From an uncultured Faecalibacterium sp. (GTDB lineage Bacteria > Bacillota > Clostridia > Oscillospirales > Ruminococcaceae), in the NCBI GenBank assembly GCA_934511465.1, contig CAKSWG010000012.1, forward strand, positions 1-51,914: a stretch of DNA of 51,914 nucleotides, in the 5' to 3' direction. Under the pieces are notes generated by a model, which saw only the letters and a list, made by a program, of their open reading frames with translations, was not told the origin of the DNA and did not search any database. Every line of letters starts with the position of its first letter. Position 1 is the first letter of the stretch. Both the position numbers and the translations under genes were made by a program. Below, in pieces: positions 23,735 to 33,109 of the stretch.

Positions 23735-24760
23735 GTGAATACCGCTGCACCGTCCCATTTTCGCAAAAAACTGCTGAGCCTTGTGCTGACGCTGGTGGTA
23801 ATGCTCACCTGCCTGCCTGCTGCTCTGGCAGTGGACCTGAATGTGGACGCGGGCTTCTATTTCAAGCAGAGCCGCGGCGGCACCTGTACGCTGGCATCCG
23901 CAGCCATGATGCTGCGCCGCCGGGCGTATCTTGATGGTCTGACGGATTGGACCGCTGTGACAGAAAACAGCGTACGCTCCACGGCATGGGCCAACGGTCT
24001 CTCTCACAGCTTTACATATAAGGAAATGCAGGTGGGCTACGGAACCCTGCCCTCCCGTAAACAGGAAAAGATCCAGACCCTCATTACCCTGCTGTCGCAG
24101 CATCCGGAGGGCATCGTGCTGTATGACCGCAGCCAGCCCCATGCACTGCTGCTGACCGATTACACCAACGGTACTTTCTACTGCTCCGACCCGGCAGGTA
24201 ATATTTCTTCCGGTCGTATCCCGCTGGAAAATTCCAGTGTTTCGATCAACGGCTCTTCCTGCTATTGGTACGTGGCATCCGATCACAACGCGGTTGCGTC
24301 CTCGCCGGACAGCCTGCGGCTGGAGGGTATGAGTTATCCCATCAACATCCATGCAGGCAAGGGCATGGCTATGACCGGTACCGCGAACGCTGCACTGGGC
24401 ATGACGCTGACCGATGTTCAGGTGGCAGTGCTGGATGAAAATGACCAGACTGTGGTCACGGCGCAGGCATCGCCCAATGCGGCGGGCTTTTCCTTCAAGA
24501 CGCTGGACAGCGAGATCCGTTTTGGCGAACTGCCTGCAGGCAGCTACACTTACATGGTGATCGTGACCGATTCCAATGGCGATAACCTTTGCTTCACCAG
24601 CGACTTTACGGTTTCGGATGGTTCTGCAAGCACCGGAACCTACTGGTCGGTAAAAGATACCGAGGGTGCCAAGCTGCTGGACAGCATTCAGGAAGTTCAG
24701 GATTCGTTTACCAGTGCGACCGAGTCCACGTTGGGCTGGCTTGAAAGCCTGTTCCACTAA
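23735..24760 (+). CDS. Secreted C39-like cysteine peptidase-fold protein
   Basis: The 341-residue protein begins at GTG, eight bases after AAAGGAG. A signal peptide (KKLLSLVLTLVVMLTCLPAA, cut near ALA-VDL) is followed by a papain-like C39 domain. The presumed Cys lies in SRGGTCTLASAAMMLRR near residue 50 and the His in QPHALLLTDYTNGTFYCSDP near 145. The C-terminal half (about 200-310) looks like a beta-sandwich. It may cleave peptides or bind wall material outside the cell; no partner gene is present. It is a monocistronic unit with its own promoter and a bidirectional terminator. Confidence 0.75.
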   Translation: MNTAAPSHFRKKLLSLVLTLVVMLTCLPAALAVDLNVDAGFYFKQSRGGTCTLASAAMMLRRRAYLDGLTDWTAVTENSVRSTAWANGLSHSFTYKEMQVGYGTLPSRKQEKIQTLITLLSQHPEGIVLYDRSQPHALLLTDYTNGTFYCSDPAGNISSGRIPLENSSVSINGSSCYWYVASDHNAVASSPDSLRLEGMSYPINIHAGKGMAMTGTANAALGMTLTDVQVAVLDENDQTVVTAQASPNAAGFSFKTLDSEIRFGELPAGSYTYMVIVTDSNGDNLCFTSDFTVSDGSASTGTYWSVKDTEGAKLLDSIQEVQDSFTSATESTLGWLESLFH

Positions 24761-24770
24761 AACGCAAAAC

Positions 24771-24813
24771 AAAAAAGATGACCCGGGGCCTGCCGCTCCG
24801 GGTCATCTTTTTT
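24771..24813. terminator. Bidirectional terminator
   Basis: AAAAAAGATGACCCGG and CCGGGTCATCTTTTTT form a long stem with A- and T-runs on both sides. It serves both the C39-like gene and the convergent mrr gene. Confidence 0.9.
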
Positions 24814-24838
24814 GGTGTTATGGGTGTCAGAAGAACAT

Positions 24839-25750
24839 TCAATTGTCGGAGAAATAATCGCTGTCAACACGCTTGATCAGATATGCTTTTTGGGTAGAAA
24901 CCCCAACGCCATATTCGATCATCAATTCGGTCAGGCGCTTGCCATCCACCAGAATAATATGTTGCGCGTTGGCAAAGTCTCTGGCTTTGGGAGAAAACTT
25001 TGCGGTCGTGATAAAAAGACCTTTTTCTACTCTGGGCGGGCCCATCATGGCTCCGGCAAATTTTTGCAGTTCTGGTTTGCCTATGGTAACATCCGCTTTC
25101 CAACGCTTGGCCTGGATGTAGATCAAATTAAAACCGAGCTGGTCTTCATGAATGATTCCATCGATTCCGTCGTCGCCGCTGTATTTGGTGACAAAGCCTT
25201 CGCCGTAGTTCATGGCTTTCATTAAATCGACGACAAGTTGTTCAAAAAATGCTGGAGTCTGGTTCAGAACCTCGGCCAGAAGATCGTCGGCCAACTGCTC
25301 ATTGATAATGGCGTAGACCCGGTCAAATGTTTCCTGTGGTGTTTCTGGGACTTCTGCCTGAACTTCGTCGGGCGCGAGTGTAATGGAATCGCTTCCGCTG
25401 TTTTTACGCCGATAAAAATCCAGAAATTCTGGGCACTTTTGAGCGAGAACGGTGTTGGTAATAGAAATGCCGCTTTCCAGCAGAGCCTTTCCAGAAGGTG
25501 TTATGAAAATGTGCCCGCGTTGGGGTGAATCTATCATCTGGGCTTTCAGCAGGTAGGTCTTAGCCCAGCCGACGCGACCGGAAAAAACACTGCTTTTAGG
25601 GTTGCTGGGCAATGTTTCGGCAAGGTCTTGCTCGGTCAGATGCAGAGTCGAAATGATAAAATCTCGAACTTCTTTCATAGAGTGCGTACCGCCGTCCTGC
25701 AAGGAAAGCAGTACCAGACGATAGAGTTCATTGTATTTTGGAATGGCCAT
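24839..25750 (-). CDS. mrr: Mrr-type restriction endonuclease
   Basis: The 303-residue protein has an N-terminal Mrr_N winged helix (MAIPKYNELYRLVLLSLQDG onward, to about 95) and a C-terminal PD-(D/E)XK nuclease domain. The nuclease motif runs through GDDGIDGIIHEDQLGF and IYIQAKRW near residues 190-215 (Asp and Gln-x-Lys). Mrr enzymes cut methylated or foreign DNA in the cytoplasm. It stands alone, without a methylase, as expected for type IV restriction. GGGGGAA precedes the ATG. Confidence 0.9.
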   Translation of the reverse strand: MAIPKYNELYRLVLLSLQDGGTHSMKEVRDFIISTLHLTEQDLAETLPSNPKSSVFSGRVGWAKTYLLKAQMIDSPQRGHIFITPSGKALLESGISITNTVLAQKCPEFLDFYRRKNSGSDSITLAPDEVQAEVPETPQETFDRVYAIINEQLADDLLAEVLNQTPAFFEQLVVDLMKAMNYGEGFVTKYSGDDGIDGIIHEDQLGFNLIYIQAKRWKADVTIGKPELQKFAGAMMGPPRVEKGLFITTAKFSPKARDFANAQHIILVDGKRLTELMIEYGVGVSTQKAYLIKRVDSDYFSDN

Positions 25751-25783
25751 AAAACTTCCCCCAAATTGAAAAAACTGAAAAAC

Positions 25784-26734
25784 TTATTTCAGCGTGCCGT
25801 CCAGCACCTGATTGTAATACCACGGTTTGGGGGCGTGGAAGGTCTTGCCGCTGAGGAAGGCAAAGTCCGGCTGGTTAAAGTGGGGCATAGTCAGTTCCCA
25901 TGCGCACAGGGCCTGATACTTGAGTTTCAGCTCGCGGTTGGCGGTGTTGTTGCCGTATTTGCTGTCGCCCAGAATGGGACAGCCGATGCTGGCCATGTGG
26001 GCGCGGATCTGATGGGTGCGGCCGGTGATCAGCTGTACCTTCAGCAGGGCCAGACGACCGGAGACAGCGATGGTCTCGTACCGGGTCTCCACGTCCCTGG
26101 CACCGGGCTGCTTGTCCTCCACGATCTTCACGATGCCGCGGTCGGCGTCCTTAAGCAGATAGCCGCCCAGAGTGGCATCCGGCGGGGTCGGACGGCCGAA
26201 GGTGACGCAGAGATAGGTCTTTTTCACTTCGCGGTTCTTGATGGCTGCAAGGAACAGCTCTTCGGCCTCCGGGGTCTTGGCAACGATGACAAGGCCGCTG
26301 GTGCCGGTGTCCAGCCGGTGGCACAGCGCCGGGGTGTACAGGTCGTTCTCCTTGTACTCGCCCTGCTGGTTCAGGTAGAGCAGGGTGCGGTTCAGCAGCG
26401 TGTCGTCCTCCGGGCCGTCCACGGCAAGACCGGCGGGCTTGTTCACAATGACGATCTGCGGGCAGTCATACACCACCTGTGCCGGGCCGCGGGCGTTCTT
26501 CCACGCCGGGCCTTCCACACGGCGGTCCGCATCCAGAACTTCATCCAGAATGAACAGCTTGATCTCGTCACCGGCCATCACGCGGGTGGAAAGCGGCTGC
26601 TTTTTGCCGTTCAGCTTGATCTTGTTCTCCCGCAGGGCCTTGTTCAGGCGGCCCGGGGTCAAGGCAGGGAACTGCTGGGTCAGATAGTTGTCCAGCCGGG
26701 TAGGGGCAAGACACTTTACTTTTAAAATCTTCAC
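25784..26734 (-). CDS. RluA family 23S rRNA pseudouridine synthase
   Basis: The 316-residue protein has an N-terminal S4-like domain (RLDNYLTQQFPALTPGRLNK) and the catalytic HRLDTGTSGLVIVAKT motif near residue 145 with the active Asp. A GRTHQIRAHMASIGCPILGD segment lies near 240. It converts uridines in rRNA to pseudouridine; the exact site (RluC- or RluD-like) cannot be fixed from sequence alone. GTG at 26734 is chosen because GAGAGGA precedes it by about six bases. Confidence 0.88.
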   Translation of the reverse strand: MKILKVKCLAPTRLDNYLTQQFPALTPGRLNKALRENKIKLNGKKQPLSTRVMAGDEIKLFILDEVLDADRRVEGPAWKNARGPAQVVYDCPQIVIVNKPAGLAVDGPEDDTLLNRTLLYLNQQGEYKENDLYTPALCHRLDTGTSGLVIVAKTPEAEELFLAAIKNREVKKTYLCVTFGRPTPPDATLGGYLLKDADRGIVKIVEDKQPGARDVETRYETIAVSGRLALLKVQLITGRTHQIRAHMASIGCPILGDSKYGNNTANRELKLKYQALCAWELTMPHFNQPDFAFLSGKTFHAPKPWYYNQVLDGTLK

Positions 26735-26843
26735 GGAATATTCCTCTCTATTATAAAATAAGAATGTGCTTTCAATATTTTTATTGTAGCGGAACAGGCC
26801 CGCTGCGTCAAGCACGGCAGACTGAAAATTTTGTCCAAACCCG

Positions 26844-26871
26844 TTGACAAACGCCCGGCTCATGCTATAAT
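26844..26871 (+). promoter_or_regulatory. Promoter of alaS
   Basis: TTGACA, 16 bases and TATAAT form a near-consensus sigma-A promoter just ahead of the T-box leader. Confidence 0.85.
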
Positions 26872-26877
26872 TTAACT

Positions 26878-27167
26878 GTACGCGGAAAGAACTGTGTGCT
26901 TTCCGCATGTGCATGAATATTATGACAGATGGCAATGATGGGGTCAGAAATGTACACCGCCGTTCAGAGAGAGCGCTTCCAGCTGCAAGGCGTTCCGGTC
27001 GGTTCCATTTTGCGCCGCCCCGGAGCTTCCGGCGACACAAGTCGGACGCAGCGCAGCGTTAACGCGCCGAAAGCGGCAGGGGACACATTTTATCCTTTGC
27101 AATTTGGGTGGTACCACGGAGCAGTTTACAGGCAGCCTCGTCCCTTTTGGGATGGGGCTGTTTTTTG
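26878..27167 (+). promoter_or_regulatory. T-box leader of alaS
   Basis: A leader of about 290 bases carries the T-box sequence TGGGTGGTACCACGG at 27105-27119 and a strong terminator (CAGCCTCGTCCC/GGGATGGGGCTG plus TTTTTT) at 27132-27166. Uncharged tRNA-Ala should pair with the T-box and prevent termination. I could not fix the specifier codon by eye; Ala is inferred from the gene downstream. Confidence 0.9.
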
Positions 27168-27249
27168 TTTTTCTGCGCCCACCCGCCCCGTCTGCCATAA
27201 TCATAAATCTGACGTGCAAACGCCAAGGACAATCGAGGAGAGAAAACCT

Positions 27250-29913
27250 ATGCAATGGACCGGTTTGAATGAACTGCGTGAAAAGTACCTGAGCTTCTTT
27301 GAGAGCAAGGGCCACCTGCGTCTGGACAGCTTCCCGCTGGTGCCCAAGAACGACCCCAGCCTGCTGCTCATCAACAGCGGCATGGCACCGATGAAAAAGT
27401 GGTTTCTGGCTCAGGAAGAGCCGCCCCGTCACCGCGTGACCACCTGCCAGAAGTGTATCCGCACCCCGGATATCGAGCGTGTTGGCATCACTGCCCGCCA
27501 CGGCACCTTCTTTGAAATGCTGGGCAACTTCTCCTTCCAGGATTACTTCAAAGAGGAGGTCATTCCCTGGGCATGGGAGTTCCTGACTTCCGACGAGTGG
27601 ATGGCCATTCCGAAAGACCGCCTGCACATCTCTGTGTACGAAGAGGACGACGAGGCTTACGATATCTGGACCGAGAAGGTGGGCATCGCCCCCGACCACA
27701 TGGTGCGTCTGGGTAAGGAAGACAACTTCTGGGAGCATGGCTCCGGCCCGTGCGGCCCCTGCTCCGAGATCTACTTTGACCGCGGCCCCGAGTATGGCTG
27801 CGGCAAGCCGACCTGCGGCGTGGGCTGCGACTGCGACCGCTATATGGAGATCTGGAATCTGGTGTTCAGCCAGTTCGATGCCGACGGCAAGGGCCACTAC
27901 GAGCGTCTGGCACGCCCCAACATCGATACCGGCATGGGTCTGGAGCGTCTGGCCTGCGTGATGCAGGGCGTGGGCAACCTGTTTGAGGTGGATACCGTCC
28001 AGAGCGTGCTGCACCATGTGGAGCACATCGCTAACAAGACCTACGGCGAAGACCCCAAGACCGATATCTCCATCCGCGTCATCACCGACCACATCCGCAG
28101 CTGCACCTTCATGGTGTCCGATGGCATCCTGCCTTCCAACGAGGGCCGCGGCTATGTGCTGCGCCGCCTGCTGCGCCGTGCTGCCCGCCATGGCCGTATG
28201 CTGGGCATCACTCACCCGTTCCTGGTGGAGCTGGTGGAGACTGTCATCCAGTCCAGCGAGACCGCATACCCCGAGCTGCGCGAGCATGATGCTTATATCA
28301 AGAAGGTCATCGGCACCGAGGAGGCAAACTTTGCCCGTACCATTGATGCCGGCATGAACATCCTGAACAACATGATCGACGGTCTGGAAAAGGCACATGA
28401 GCACCTGCTGAAGGGTCTGGACGTGTTCAAGCTGAACGATACCTTCGGCTTCCCGCTGGATCTGACCAAGGAGATCGCTGCAGAGCAGGGCATTGAAATC
28501 GACGAGGAAGGCTTCCACGCCGAAATGACCAAGCAGAAGGAGCGTGCCCGTGCAGAGCGCCTGAAGAAGAATATCTCCGGCTGGAGCGAGGATCTGTTCG
28601 GTGCGCTGGATGCAGAGCCCACCGCCTTTACCGGCTACGAGACCCTGAACGACACCGGTGTCGTGGTTGCCCTGAGCGATGAGGAGACCCTGACCGACGC
28701 TATTGCTACCGATGAGGAAGCAAAGGACGGCGTGCTGGTGGTTCTGGATAAGACTCCCTTCTACGCTGAGATGGGCGGTCAGGCTGCGGATCACGGCGTG
28801 CTGAACAGCGCTGACTGCAGCCTGCGCGTGCTGGATGTGAAGAAGACCCCCAAGGGCTACTACGTCCACACCTGCGTGCTGGAGAGCGGCATCGTGAAGG
28901 TGGGCGACCATCTGAACGCTCAGGTGGACAAGGAATACCGCATGGCCATTGCCCGCAACCACACCGCCACCCATCTGCTGCAGGCAGCTCTGCGTGAAGT
29001 GCTGGGCGACCATGTGCATCAGGCAGGCTCCTATCAGGATGCAGAGATCACGCACTTCGACTTTACCCACTTCAGCGCGGTCACTCCCGAGGAACTGGCC
29101 CGCGTGCAGAAGATCGTGAACGACAAGATCTACGAGTCCATGAACGTCACCGTCCGGGAAATGCCCATTGAGGAAGCCAAGAAGCTGGGTGCAATGGCTC
29201 TGTTCGGCGAAAAGTACGGCAAGGTCGTGCGTGTTGTGGACATCGAGGGCTGGTCTACCGAGTTCTGCGGCGGCACCCACGTGAAGAACACCGCCCAGAT
29301 CGGCGGCTTCAAGATCGTGAGCGAGGCCTCCGTTGCTGCGGGCATCCGCCGCATCGAGGCTGTCACCGGCCGCAACCTGCTGATCCGTGCAAACCTGCAG
29401 GAGGCTATGCTGCATACCGTGGCAAACACCCTGAAGGCAAATAATGTGACCGCTCTGCCCGTCCGTGCCGAGGCCGTGATGGCTGAGAACAAGGCTCTGG
29501 CCAAGGAGCTGGAAGAGATCAAGGCGCAGGTCGCCGCTTCCAAGGTGACCAGCCTGTTCGACAATGCCGAGGAGATCGGTGGCGTGAAGATCGCTTCTGC
29601 ATACTTCACCGGCACCACCGGCGACACCCTGCGCGGCATGTGCGATACCATCCGCGACAAGGCTGTGAAGCCCGCTGTGGCGGTTCTGGTGGGCAAGGCT
29701 GAGGATAAGATCACTATGGCTGTCACTGTGAGCAAGCAGGCACAGGAAAAGGGCCTGAAGGCCGGTGCTCTGGTCAAGGAGATCGCTGCCATTGCCGGCG
29801 GCAAGGGCGGCGGCAAGCCGGACTTTGCAATGGCCGGCCTGAAGGACGAGACCAAGATCGACGAAGCTCTGGCTGCTGTCAGCGCCATCGTCAAGAAGGC
29901 TCTGGGCGAATAA
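27250..29913 (+). CDS. alaS: Alanyl-tRNA synthetase
   Basis: The 887-residue class II synthetase starts MQWTGLNELREKYLSFFESK. It has the aminoacylation core (about 1-350, with GTFFEMLGNFSF and GLERL), a tRNA-binding region, the editing domain with RNHTATHLL near 575 and CGGTHV near 677, and a C-terminal DHHA1 domain with a Gly-rich GGKGGGKPDFA near 850. It charges tRNA-Ala in the cytoplasm. GAGGAG precedes the ATG. Strong codon bias suggests high expression. It is controlled by the T-box upstream. Confidence 0.98.
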   Translation: MQWTGLNELREKYLSFFESKGHLRLDSFPLVPKNDPSLLLINSGMAPMKKWFLAQEEPPRHRVTTCQKCIRTPDIERVGITARHGTFFEMLGNFSFQDYFKEEVIPWAWEFLTSDEWMAIPKDRLHISVYEEDDEAYDIWTEKVGIAPDHMVRLGKEDNFWEHGSGPCGPCSEIYFDRGPEYGCGKPTCGVGCDCDRYMEIWNLVFSQFDADGKGHYERLARPNIDTGMGLERLACVMQGVGNLFEVDTVQSVLHHVEHIANKTYGEDPKTDISIRVITDHIRSCTFMVSDGILPSNEGRGYVLRRLLRRAARHGRMLGITHPFLVELVETVIQSSETAYPELREHDAYIKKVIGTEEANFARTIDAGMNILNNMIDGLEKAHEHLLKGLDVFKLNDTFGFPLDLTKEIAAEQGIEIDEEGFHAEMTKQKERARAERLKKNISGWSEDLFGALDAEPTAFTGYETLNDTGVVVALSDEETLTDAIATDEEAKDGVLVVLDKTPFYAEMGGQAADHGVLNSADCSLRVLDVKKTPKGYYVHTCVLESGIVKVGDHLNAQVDKEYRMAIARNHTATHLLQAALREVLGDHVHQAGSYQDAEITHFDFTHFSAVTPEELARVQKIVNDKIYESMNVTVREMPIEEAKKLGAMALFGEKYGKVVRVVDIEGWSTEFCGGTHVKNTAQIGGFKIVSEASVAAGIRRIEAVTGRNLLIRANLQEAMLHTVANTLKANNVTALPVRAEAVMAENKALAKELEEIKAQVAASKVTSLFDNAEEIGGVKIASAYFTGTTGDTLRGMCDTIRDKAVKPAVAVLVGKAEDKITMAVTVSKQAQEKGLKAGALVKEIAAIAGGKGGGKPDFAMAGLKDETKIDEALAAVSAIVKKALGE

Positions 29914-29924
29914 TAAAACGGGGT

Positions 29925-29993
29925 CCGCTCTCTCAGGCCCGGCTCCCCCCTTTGGGAGAAACGGCACGGCGTAAGCCGTGACGGAGAGAGCGG
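29925..29993. repeat. Cloverleaf-shaped dispersed repeat after alaS
   Basis: The outer 10-bp stem CCGCTCTCTC/GAGAGAGCGG encloses two inner hairpins, CTCCC/GGGAG and CACGGC/GCCGTG. The sequence resembles the dispersed palindromic repeats that are frequent in Faecalibacterium and related genomes. It lies between the alaS stop and the HIT gene and may act in mRNA processing or termination. Confidence 0.6.
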
Positions 29994-30029
29994 GAACGTT
30001 TATAAAATATCAGGAAGGAGTTGTTCCCC

Positions 30030-30362
30030 ATGGAAGATTGTCTGTTTTGCATGATCGCGGAGGGCAAGATCCCCTCCAAGAAGCTGTACGAGGACGAGCA
30101 GGTGGTGGCGTTCTACGACATCAACCCGCAGGCCAAGGTGCACTTTCTGGTGGTGCCCAAAAAGCACATCACCTCTGCTGCTGCGCTGACCGAAGAGGAC
30201 GGCGCACTGCTGGGCCATATCTTTGCAGTGATCGCAAAGCTGGCTGCGGAGCAGGGCCTGAACAACGGCTACCGCGTCATTTCCAATGTTGGCGAGGACG
30301 CAGGCCAGACCGTGAAGCATCTGCATTTCCATGTTCTGGGCGGCGAAAAGCTGCCCGTCTGA
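30030..30362 (+). CDS. HIT family nucleotide hydrolase
   Basis: The 110-residue protein has the N-terminal Zn-type CLFCMIAEGKIPS and the catalytic triad HLHFHVLGG near residue 97. HIT (HINT-type) proteins hydrolyse nucleoside phosphoramidates or dinucleotides. AAGGAG is nine bases before the ATG. It is followed 26 bases later by a phosphoribosyltransferase gene. Confidence 0.95.
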   Translation: MEDCLFCMIAEGKIPSKKLYEDEQVVAFYDINPQAKVHFLVVPKKHITSAAALTEEDGALLGHIFAVIAKLAAEQGLNNGYRVISNVGEDAGQTVKHLHFHVLGGEKLPV

Positions 30363-30388
30363 TTCCAAAAAAGGGAGAGCGTTGAATT

Positions 30389-30928
30389 ATGGCTGAGACT
30401 TATACCCTGCATGTTGCAGGCCTGACCCGTGAGCTGACCATCTGCAAGGTGAATGACCACATGGACATTGCGGCTTTTATCATGCTGGGGGACGCCGAGC
30501 TGACCGTGGCTGCTGCCACCGAGCTGCTGAAAAAGTGCCCTGACTTTGATATCCTGCTGACCGCTGAGGCCAAGGGCATCCCTCTGGCCCACGAGATGAG
30601 CCGCCAGAGCGGCAAGCCCTACGTCTGTGCACGCAAGGGCGAAAAGCTGTATATGACCGACCCCGTGGTGGTGGAGGATCAGTCCATCACCACTGCCGGC
30701 AAGCAGAAGCTGGTCATCGACCGCAAGGAGCTGGACAAGATGAGCGGCAAGCGCGTTCTGGTAGTGGATGATGTCATCTCCACCGGCGGTTCCCTCAAGG
30801 CTCTGGATGCGCTGGCTGAGCAGACCCAGTGCACCATTGTAGGCCAGGCCGCTGTTCTGGCCGAAGGCGATGCAGCTGAGCGCAAGGATATCATCTTCCT
30901 GGAGCCGCTGCCCCTGTTCTTCCACTAA
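30389..30928 (+). CDS. Adenine/xanthine-type phosphoribosyltransferase family protein
   Basis: The 179-residue protein has the PRPP-binding motif VLVVDDVISTGGSL near residue 128 and the AEAKGIPLAHEMSRQSGKPY segment typical of the APRT/XPRT branch. It likely salvages a purine base or senses PRPP; substrate cannot be read from the sequence. A weak AGGGAG lies upstream. Confidence 0.85.
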   Translation: MAETYTLHVAGLTRELTICKVNDHMDIAAFIMLGDAELTVAAATELLKKCPDFDILLTAEAKGIPLAHEMSRQSGKPYVCARKGEKLYMTDPVVVEDQSITTAGKQKLVIDRKELDKMSGKRVLVVDDVISTGGSLKALDALAEQTQCTIVGQAAVLAEGDAAERKDIIFLEPLPLFFH

Positions 30929-30934
30929 GCTGCC

Positions 30935-33046
30935 ATGCGACGCCCGCTCTGCGTTTTCTGCGCTGGAATGCTGGGTGTTGAGTTCGTGTGTGCTTTTTTG
31001 CCGCAAACGGAGCTTTTTGTGCCGTTTGCGGCATTTTTTGTTGCCGTTTGTCTGGTGCTGTGCATCTTTGATGCTGCCCGCAAAGCGGCGCTCTGCATCC
31101 TGCTGGGTGCTGCGGTGGGCATGGCTTCGGTGCTGCACACGGCAAACCGGCTGGAGCGCATCCGTGTGCAATACGCAGACCGTCCGCTGGTGCTGACCGC
31201 AGAAGTGGAAAGCGTTTCGGATTCTTACTATCCCGGCGTTGTGGACGCGGTCTTGCGGGTGGAGAAGGTCAATGGTGCAAAGACCTCCTTCCGGGTGGAA
31301 TGCGAGACTCTGCCGGAATGTGAGGCGGGGCAGCGGGTGCAGGGCAGATTTGTGCTGTCCGTTCCGGCACAGCAGAGCCGGGTCGGCCTGTATGCGGACG
31401 GCATTGTGCTGCTGGCAGAACCGGACGAGGAGAAACCGGATTTCAAACAGCTGGGGCAGAGCAGCAGCTTCCGTGCCCGCACCCACCGGCTGCAGCAAAG
31501 GCTCAGCGCAGCCCTGCGCCGCCGCATGGATGGCAAGACCGGCGGCGTGCTGGCGGCCATGACCGTGGGCGACCGGACGCATCTTTCCCCGGAGCTGCGC
31601 AGCGCCTACCGGGGCGCGGGCCTTGCCCATGTGCTGGTGGTGAGCGGAATGCATGTATCCATCTTGTGCGGTGAGGTGTTCCGCTTGGATGCACGCAGGA
31701 AGAAAGAACGCTGCTATGCGGTGCTGCGCCTGAGAGCAGTGTGGAAGGCGCTGCTTGCGTTGCTGCTGGTGGGCGTGACCGGCTTTACGCCCTCGGTGCT
31801 CCGTGCAGCGGCAGCGGTGTGGGTCAGCGCGCTGGGTATATGGATGTATGGCCCGCCGGATACCCTTACCTCTCTGGCGGTGGCTGGCATCGCAATGACA
31901 GCAGGCAGCAGCTATGCCGTGTGTGATATCGGTTTTGAGCTTTCCTTTGCGGCGGTGCTGGGCACGGTGGCAGGCGGTGCGTGCATCCGCCGCACCCGGG
32001 ATGCATGGTACCGCCAGTTCTGGAAAAACGCGAAAAATCCGGTGAAGCGCCCATGGTATTTCAAGCTGCCGGAGCGCCTTTGGGGCCTTGCGGAAAGCGT
32101 CTGCATTTCGGTCTGTGCGTCTGCGGCGACCTTTCCGGTGCTGGTGCTGCGCGGGCTGAGCGTCAGCATCTGGGCCGTGGTCTCCAGCGTGGCGGTCCTC
32201 TGGCTCATCCAGCCCATGATGCTGCTGGGCCTCGGCACGGCGTTCACCGGGCTGATGCCCGCCCTTGCGCCGCTGCATGGTGCGCTCTCCGTGCTGTCTG
32301 CGGCCTTGACCGGCCTGCTCGACCGCTGGGCCGTCTGGGTAGCGGCAAAACCGGGTGCGGGGCTCTACTTTGATACGGCCTATGCGGCCATTGTCTGCCT
32401 GGTGCTCATCCTGCTGTGCTGGCTGGCCTTCCGCTGGCGTCTGCGTCTGCGGGTGGCCGTGCCCTGCATCGTGCTGACAGCGGCGGTTTCCGTTGGGCTG
32501 GGCAATGCCCTCAGCCGGGATGTGGTGCACATCGACCTTGTGGGCAGCGCCAACGCGCCGGCAGTGGTGGTCACCCAGAACGATACCGCTGTGGTACTGT
32601 TCCGGGGCGGAAATTCGGTCCGGAATGCAGTGGAAGAACAGCTGGCCCGGCGGGGCGCGGCGAAAATTGAACTGCTGGTGGATCTGCGCACAAAACCGGA
32701 AACGCCCTGTGCGCTGGAAGCGGAACAGAGCGTTTTAGCAGAAGAAATGTCTGTGAATACTGCGCAAAAGCAGAAGTGCACACCCGCACTTGTGGAAGTC
32801 CTGCGCACCCGGAACGGCTGCCTTGTGCGGCTGACCATCGGCAACCGGCAGTTCGTGACCCTGAGCGGCAGGGTGGAGCTGGCGCAGCCGGTCTCGGCCC
32901 GGTGGCTTCTGGCATCCCCTGCAAGGCCGGAGGCGGTACAGTATAAAGAGGTTCTGGCTCTGCGGCGGTACGATTGGATGCCCGGCGGAGCAGTGCAGTC
33001 CTCGTCCCTCAGCCTGCGGCGGTATGGCGGGCTCAGAGCGGAGTGA
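30935..33046 (+). CDS. comEC: ComEC/Rec2 family DNA-uptake channel with degenerate C-terminal domain
   Basis: The 703-residue protein has N-terminal membrane helices (10-75) and a DUF4131-like domain. The competence core contains MTVGDRTHLSPELRSAYRGAGLAHVLVVSGMH (in pieces VGDRTHLSPELR and HVLVVSGMHVSIL) and many further helices up to about 520. The last 180 residues occupy the place of the metallo-beta-lactamase domain. However, the expected DVGQGD and HxHxDH motifs are absent; IDLVGSANAPAVVV stands there instead. Single-strand DNA import across the membrane is the family role; the nuclease part looks inactive. Confidence 0.85.
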   Translation: MRRPLCVFCAGMLGVEFVCAFLPQTELFVPFAAFFVAVCLVLCIFDAARKAALCILLGAAVGMASVLHTANRLERIRVQYADRPLVLTAEVESVSDSYYPGVVDAVLRVEKVNGAKTSFRVECETLPECEAGQRVQGRFVLSVPAQQSRVGLYADGIVLLAEPDEEKPDFKQLGQSSSFRARTHRLQQRLSAALRRRMDGKTGGVLAAMTVGDRTHLSPELRSAYRGAGLAHVLVVSGMHVSILCGEVFRLDARRKKERCYAVLRLRAVWKALLALLLVGVTGFTPSVLRAAAAVWVSALGIWMYGPPDTLTSLAVAGIAMTAGSSYAVCDIGFELSFAAVLGTVAGGACIRRTRDAWYRQFWKNAKNPVKRPWYFKLPERLWGLAESVCISVCASAATFPVLVLRGLSVSIWAVVSSVAVLWLIQPMMLLGLGTAFTGLMPALAPLHGALSVLSAALTGLLDRWAVWVAAKPGAGLYFDTAYAAIVCLVLILLCWLAFRWRLRLRVAVPCIVLTAAVSVGLGNALSRDVVHIDLVGSANAPAVVVTQNDTAVVLFRGGNSVRNAVEEQLARRGAAKIELLVDLRTKPETPCALEAEQSVLAEEMSVNTAQKQKCTPALVEVLRTRNGCLVRLTIGNRQFVTLSGRVELAQPVSARWLLASPARPEAVQYKEVLALRRYDWMPGGAVQSSSLSLRRYGGLRAE

Positions 33047-33109
33047 TGCTTTGCAATCCGGGCAGAGTGTGGTACAATAGAACAACATGAGGGGAAAGGG
33101 GGTGCCTGC

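Noticed and set aside
26944..29967. A 1,007-codon open frame on the minus strand opposite alaS
   Set aside because: It is antisense to a complete alaS with all motifs, and the high GC at third positions keeps the opposite frame open. It has no ribosome site or recognisable domain.
30269..32530. A 753-codon minus-strand frame opposite HIT, phosphoribosyltransferase and comEC genes
   Set aside because: The product is rich in His, Gln and Arg with no domains, and the plus-strand genes are clear.
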